Source: a virus
Reading direction: 5' to 3' (one strand)
DNA: 44,833 nucleotides
Virus record (IMG/VR): IMGVR_UViG_3300031251_000962
Span: 1-44,833 of that record
The notes below the pieces were generated by a model. That model did no database searches. It was not told where the DNA came from and saw only the letters and a program-made list of their open reading frames with translations. Position numbers and translations under genes: made by a program. The first letter of the stretch is position 1, and each line of letters starts with the position of its first letter. Shown here in pieces: positions 41,400-44,833 of the stretch.

Positions 41400-41927
41400 T
41401 TAACGGGTTGCTCTCACCCGAAAAAATCGGTTCGTTGTCGTCACACCATAGGTTCCGGGTTGTGCAGCGTTCCATGTTACCATGTCGGCGCTGGATTCCA
41501 AGGCGATCGTGACCGGGCCATTTGTATCGGATGGAATTACCACGGCGGTTGAAGACACGGTTTGCAGACACGATTTTGGCGGCGCGTTGTCGGTAATCGA
41601 AACGGTGCAGATAACCGAGCTTGGATATGGTGCGCTGACCTGAATGGTTGCAGGACCCGCAATGACAGGAAGGTTTCCGCTGATGCTCAGTGCGTTGGTG
41701 ATAACTCCATCAAGGGCCACTGTCATTGTGGCGTCGAGCGCCTTGGTCGAGTAGCTTGTGCCGCCAAAATAGGAAACCCTTGCTACCTGGTTGCTCCCAA
41801 CGGCGAGCGGCGCGCTGTCGAAGGATTGCGCGGCTGTGCTGACCGCGTAGAGGGTCACTGTCTGACCGTGAGCGGTTATGGAGGCGATGGAGACAAGCAG
41901 GAGCATTATAGCGGACTTGGTTTTCAT
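41400..41927 (-). CDS. Secreted beta protein with Verrucomicrobiota-type C-terminus
   Basis: A 175-residue protein with a signal peptide (MKTKSAIMLLLVSIASITAHG) and a Ser/Thr/Val-rich beta region. The C-terminus VTIALESSADMVTWNAAQPGTYGVTTTNRFFRVRA matches the 'SS.D...W......G....NRFFR.RA' pattern I associate with secreted Verrucomicrobiota proteins. It is probably a host-derived lysogenic-conversion gene. A copy of the 17-bp palindrome (41929-41945) ends one base before its ATG, so binding or hairpin formation there would block translation or transcription. Confidence 0.65.
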   Translation of the reverse strand: MKTKSAIMLLLVSIASITAHGQTVTLYAVSTAAQSFDSAPLAVGSNQVARVSYFGGTSYSTKALDATMTVALDGVITNALSISGNLPVIAGPATIQVSAPYPSSVICTVSITDNAPPKSCLQTVSSTAVVIPSDTNGPVTIALESSADMVTWNAAQPGTYGVTTTNRFFRVRATR

Positions 41928-41928
41928 G

Positions 41929-41945
41929 GTTCCTGAATCGGGAAC
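41929..41945. repeat. 17-bp palindrome copy 6 (one mismatch)
   Basis: GTTCCTGAATCGGGAAC, the same variant as copy 1. It ends one base from the start codon of the secreted-protein gene and covers the place of its ribosome-binding site. Confidence 0.8.
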
Positions 41946-41948
41946 CTG

Positions 41949-42155
41949 TCAAACGAAGGTGTTATTGTCAATAAATTCGTTGATGGCTTCAGTGAGGGTG
42001 CGGCGGAGGGATTCCTTGATGTTGGTGCCGTCCTCTTGGGCACGGCGTAACAGGAGCCGATGCGCCTGATTTTCGATGACGATTTTATCGACTTTGAGTT
42101 GGTCGATGTTAATGACGCCTTCGCCTTTGATGCCGATGATGATGTGTTTGGTCAT
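41949..42155 (-). CDS. Unknown small protein, 68 residues
   Basis: A 68-residue protein from ATG 42155, which overlaps the radical SAM stop as ATGA. The N-terminal half is beta-like (HIIIGIKGEGVINIDQLKVDKIVIENQAH), the C-terminal half helical and charged (RLLLRRAQEDGTNIKESLRRTLTEAINEFIDNN). It may be a small DNA-binding or antitoxin-like protein. No family recognised. Confidence 0.5.
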   Translation of the reverse strand: MTKHIIIGIKGEGVINIDQLKVDKIVIENQAHRLLLRRAQEDGTNIKESLRRTLTEAINEFIDNNTFV

Positions 42156-43102
42156 GCGAGTTGTAGTTTTTCAGGTCGGTAGCTCGCGCGTTCCCATTCC
42201 TTCCATGCGATGCGCTTGTCGTACGCTCCGACGATCCAACGTTGGAAGCCCATCAACTCTGGTGTGCGAACAAATGGCATCGGGTATGGCCGTGCCCCGA
42301 AATCCCGCAGTTTGCGAGCTCGGTACAAACGCTGTTCCTGAGTTTCACCTGGCCAATATCCGACGAGAATGTAGACCATGATGTGATCAGGCTTCACACC
42401 ATACTTAACGAGCCGGTTCAACCCTGCAAACAGGCGCTCCTCATCCTTGAGGTTATCCCACGCCGTGTAGATACACTTGCGTTTCATCGAATCGTCGCGG
42501 TAGTCGATGCTGGCGATAGCTTCGGCGGCTTCATCGGTCAGAAAACGAGCGTTGATGCCTTGATTGAAGCTGACCTTGAAACGGCCATCGCGAATTTCAG
42601 TGATACGATCCCGCCAGTTCGGTTGGCCAAAAAAATCGTTGTCGAGCAATAGCAACTCGCGAGGATATTGTTCACCTCGCCAGATTTCAGCTACGGTGTT
42701 TTCTGGCCGCATCGCGCCTTCCTTCCGTGGCACAACGCAGAACGAACAGCGCAGGCGGCACCCGCGTTGAGTGAATCCGATGCTCTGACGCCACTTCGGA
42801 TATACGCTGTAATCCTGTTTTGTCGTCGTTATGCCGTGTTGCTCGAGCGTCACTGAAACATTGACACCAGTGCCGCCCACAATCGCGGTAGGGAAATGCT
42901 GCAAAAGCTGGTCAATGGCGGGTTTGGTTTTCTCAAAAATCGCGGAGCCGTAAACTCTATCTGGATGGTCCCAAAGCTCACGCGTTGGGTTGCCGGTGTG
43001 CCGCAACGTAACCTCGTCGCCAAGCGCCCGATGATGGGCGGCGATGCGCATCAGCGCAATGTTTGGAATCTTGCCGTCGAGTTGGAACAGCAGAATCTTC
43101 AC
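42152..43102 (-). CDS. Radical SAM protein
   Basis: A 316-residue enzyme from GTG 43102, one base after the TAG of the upstream gene. An N-terminal Rossmann-like part (MKILLFQLDGKIPNIALMRIAAHHRALGDEV) precedes the radical SAM core, with the 4Fe-4S ligands Cys115, Cys119 and Cys122 (RGCRLRCSFC). TAWDNLKDEERLFAGLNRLVKYG and YILVGYWPGETQEQ complete the barrel, and RKLRDFGARPYPMPFVRTPELMGFQRWIVGAY ends it. It would cleave S-adenosylmethionine to modify a target I cannot name. A diverged copy of its C-terminal coding segment occurs at 43811-43865. Confidence 0.85.
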   Translation of the reverse strand: MKILLFQLDGKIPNIALMRIAAHHRALGDEVTLRHTGNPTRELWDHPDRVYGSAIFEKTKPAIDQLLQHFPTAIVGGTGVNVSVTLEQHGITTTKQDYSVYPKWRQSIGFTQRGCRLRCSFCVVPRKEGAMRPENTVAEIWRGEQYPRELLLLDNDFFGQPNWRDRITEIRDGRFKVSFNQGINARFLTDEAAEAIASIDYRDDSMKRKCIYTAWDNLKDEERLFAGLNRLVKYGVKPDHIMVYILVGYWPGETQEQRLYRARKLRDFGARPYPMPFVRTPELMGFQRWIVGAYDKRIAWKEWERASYRPEKLQLA

Positions 43103-43644
43103 TAACTCAAACCTTCCATAATCAGGTCGGTTTCCTGACCGAGCTTTGCGCGTAGGTCACTCCACGAAAGCCAGTGTTTTGGCGTCCAATCCTTCGAATA
43201 GACTTCGCCGCGCGGCAAAATTGGAGCAACCCAACCAGGTGCGTAGAAAACGCGGTAATGCCACACATCGTTTTTCTTGCCCTCCGGATAATACGGCGGC
43301 TCGGCCCAGATCAGATTTTTGGTTGGGCCGAAAAACAGGTCAATCCACTCGTCGCTTAGATCCTTGTCGCGCGGGCGCGGCTTGCCAGTTTCCGGGTCGC
43401 GGAAGCTCAGCGACAAGTGCAAGCAGCGTTCGTAATCTGGATTCTTCCACCAGCCGCACTCGTGCATTCCTTCATCGCGCGTGAAAAGCAGAATGGAACC
43501 GTCAGGCTTGTACGCGGCCGTGCAGGAATCTGAATACGCTTTGGCGCGCGGTGTCATGATGCCGTCGTAGGTTCCAAGTGCGGCTCGCGATTTCACCCAA
43601 CTGACGATGTTGGCCTTGGTCCACTGCTCGGTGAACATTCTCAT
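43102..43644 (-). CDS. Unknown protein upstream of radical SAM gene
   Basis: A 180-residue protein from ATG 43644 (ATGA with the upstream gene). It is rich in Trp and Tyr (HECGWWKNPDYERCLHLSLSFRDPETGKPRPRD, WIDLFFGPTKNLIWAEPPYYPEGKKNDVWHYRVFYAPGW). It probably has a mixed alpha/beta fold. I recall similar proteins beside radical SAM genes in other phages but know no function. The tight coupling suggests it works with the radical SAM enzyme. Confidence 0.6.
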   Translation of the reverse strand: MRMFTEQWTKANIVSWVKSRAALGTYDGIMTPRAKAYSDSCTAAYKPDGSILLFTRDEGMHECGWWKNPDYERCLHLSLSFRDPETGKPRPRDKDLSDEWIDLFFGPTKNLIWAEPPYYPEGKKNDVWHYRVFYAPGWVAPILPRGEVYSKDWTPKHWLSWSDLRAKLGQETDLIMEGLS

Positions 43645-43886
43645 CGGTCAAACTTTGGGTTCCAGCCGGCGGCAGCGGCCATGGCCAGTTTCGGGTCTAA
43701 ACGGACGATTTCCTTTTCAAGGTCCTCACCAAACTGTTTTGCAAACCGCGCGGTTGGCCGCTTCTTAAACGCCGGATGGCGCAAGGCCAATTGAATCGTG
43801 CCAATTCGCGAGTGCGGACAAATGGCATCGGATACGGACGCGCGCCGAATTCTCGAAGCTTTCGGCACCGTGGGTTTTGCGGTCAT
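43641..43886 (-). CDS. Small protein partly overprinted on a radical SAM gene fragment
   Basis: An 81-residue protein with ATGA overlaps at both ends, which supports translation. Residues of about 8-28 are encoded by DNA that, in another frame, reads RKLREFGARPYPMPFVRTREL. That is nearly the same as the C-terminal segment RKLRDFGARPYPMPFVRTPEL of the radical SAM protein. The DNA match is about three bases in four across 55 bp. The rest (LALRHPAFKKRPTARFAKQFGEDLEKEIVRLDPKLAM) is helical and charged. Either a new gene built from a duplicated fragment, or a decayed second radical SAM gene that is still open. Confidence 0.5.
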   Translation of the reverse strand: MTAKPTVPKASRIRRASVSDAICPHSRIGTIQLALRHPAFKKRPTARFAKQFGEDLEKEIVRLDPKLAMAAAAGWNPKFDR

Positions 43887-44440
43887 CTGATTTGTTCCAT
43901 TCGTTGAAGGTGTTTCAACATGGAACGGACAGCCCTTGCGATTATGAGCGCTGGTTTATCCGAGCCGCCGTCGTGAAACGGCACAAAATCTTTGGTTACG
44001 ATCTCGACAAAGGTGTCGTCTCCGCGTTTTCTGACGGTCCATGCTGATATTTTGTCCGATAGTGTTTCGAACAAGCTGACGGCAGCGTGGAAGTGTTCTG
44101 AATAGCCGTGGCACACCCGCGAAATTTTAAACGATACAACCGGGCGAAACTCTTTGGCGGTTGTGGTTATTGGGAGCGCGAATTGCTTGCAGATATTCAC
44201 CTTCCAGTTTTCAAACATTTTTGGCCATAACGATTTTTTAGACCTGTCGTTGAGAGCATCGATGATGTGTTGCCAGTTGGCGCGGTTCAAAGGTGTGTCG
44301 TTTGGAGTGCCAAAATCTTCGAAGTGCACGCCGTCAAAACACATGATGAGAAAATCACGGGCCTTTTCACCGAGCAACTCGGTTATTTCGAGGTCGATAG
44401 GTTGACTCTGTACAACGATTTCGGGTGTTGTTTCGTTCAT
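43883..44440 (-). CDS. Unknown protein downstream of broken PP-loop gene
   Basis: A 185-residue protein starting MNETTPEIVVQSQPIDLEITELL at ATG 44440. The frame stays open upstream into the PP-loop sequence, but an ATGA overlap with a stop in the neighbouring frame (44437-44440) marks this as the natural start. The protein is alpha/beta (FLIMCFDGVHFEDFGTPNDTPLN, then PVVSFKISRVCHGYSEHFHAAVSLFETLSDKISAW). I do not recognise a family. Confidence 0.6.
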   Translation of the reverse strand: MNETTPEIVVQSQPIDLEITELLGEKARDFLIMCFDGVHFEDFGTPNDTPLNRANWQHIIDALNDRSKKSLWPKMFENWKVNICKQFALPITTTAKEFRPVVSFKISRVCHGYSEHFHAAVSLFETLSDKISAWTVRKRGDDTFVEIVTKDFVPFHDGGSDKPALIIARAVRSMLKHLQRMEQIR

Positions 44441-44833
44441 ATAACCTCGCAGGCGACTTGGCTGGTTTTGTTGCGGACGGCGCGGCGGAACCAACGCGGC
44501 ATTGCCCATGCGCCCTGTAACGGCGTGCGTGGGGCGCCGGTCAAACGCGAGTTCGAAAAACTGCATGACGGGTCGGACTGTTTCAATTGGGTGAACCCGT
44601 TCGCTGAGCATTTTTACATGCTCCAAGGTCCACGGGTGATCATTGCCAATGTCGCAAAACGTGGCGCGGATTTTCGCTTTTGGAATTCCGCTCTCGCGCA
44701 CAAGCCAGAGCAAAGCCGCTGCTGAATCTTTTCCACCAGATACGCCAACGTGCCAAATGGTGCGGTCGGTAACTTTCGGCGGCTGCACGATCGTTTCCGG
44801 CAAGTCGAGGGTGGATTGACGGCCATCGCTCAT
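44437..44833 (-). pseudogene. PP-loop (PAPS reductase-like) protein, apparently frameshifted and shortened
   Basis: The N-terminal about 95 residues have the adenine-nucleotide alpha-hydrolase core of PAPS reductase/DndC-type proteins: HVGVSGGKDSAAALLWLVRE with the SGGKDS P-loop, then ATFCDIGNDHPWTLEHVKMLSERV. After FELAFDRR the frame becomes implausible. The frame one base over has better third-position G+C and ends in a TGA that overlaps the next ATG. The total length is only about half that of the family. A frameshift or internal deletion near 44540-44570 is likely. The start codon lies on the last bases of the window, so an upstream extension cannot be excluded. Confidence 0.6.

Overview
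The window is most of a short-tailed (podovirus-like) prophage in a bacterial chromosome. The host is probably Verrucomicrobiota. Clues are the 'NALRHS...GN' form of the tyrosine-recombinase motifs, Ig-like 'YQW..' modules, and a secreted protein ending in the 'ESSADMVTW...NRFFRVRA' pattern common in that phylum. This assignment is inference from motifs and was not checked by database search.

Layout: 1-1020 is host DNA, holding the 3' part of an MFS permease gene and the 5' half of a tRNA-Ser(GCU) gene that is cut just after the anticodon arm, which marks the left prophage junction. 1044-3248 (minus strand) is a tightly overlapping integration operon: ribbon-helix-helix (RHH) regulator, a 55-residue protein, tyrosine integrase and an ABA-sandwich-like protein. 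A second RHH gene diverges at 3354, and the two promoters share a mirrored operator layout. 3354-11352 is the early operon: VVA0879-like protein, a YRQGDVLI protein with a DUF6745-type partner carrying a 9-bp minisatellite, an excisionase-like HTH protein, a Pol-beta-like nucleotidyltransferase, an ASCH-like protein, a J-domain protein and a winged-helix replication initiator with a candidate internal origin. 11386-19821 holds terminase, portal, scaffold and capsid genes, interrupted by a small-gene cassette flanked by a perfect 273-bp duplication of the portal gene start. 19885-26654 holds head completion, adaptor, Ig-like and lysis genes (holin-like, lipoprotein, papain-like peptidase). 26891-41139 holds a split tail-nozzle pair, internal virion proteins, a cupin and a 2297-residue polyvalent protein. 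41128-44833 (minus strand) is a convergent accessory operon: a broken PP-loop gene, several unknowns, a radical SAM enzyme, a secreted protein and a membrane protein. The prophage runs past the right edge, so attR is not seen.

Most genes are joined by ATGA or TAATG overlaps, so expression is strongly coupled. The most unusual signals are six copies of a 17-bp palindrome (GTTCCCGAATCGGGAAC and close variants), the mirrored RHH promoter switch, the portal-start duplication around a paralogue-like cassette, the minisatellite built from AGA and ATA codons, a structured non-coding block at 26660-26802, and an accessory operon in which a diverged piece of the radical SAM gene has been reused out of frame.
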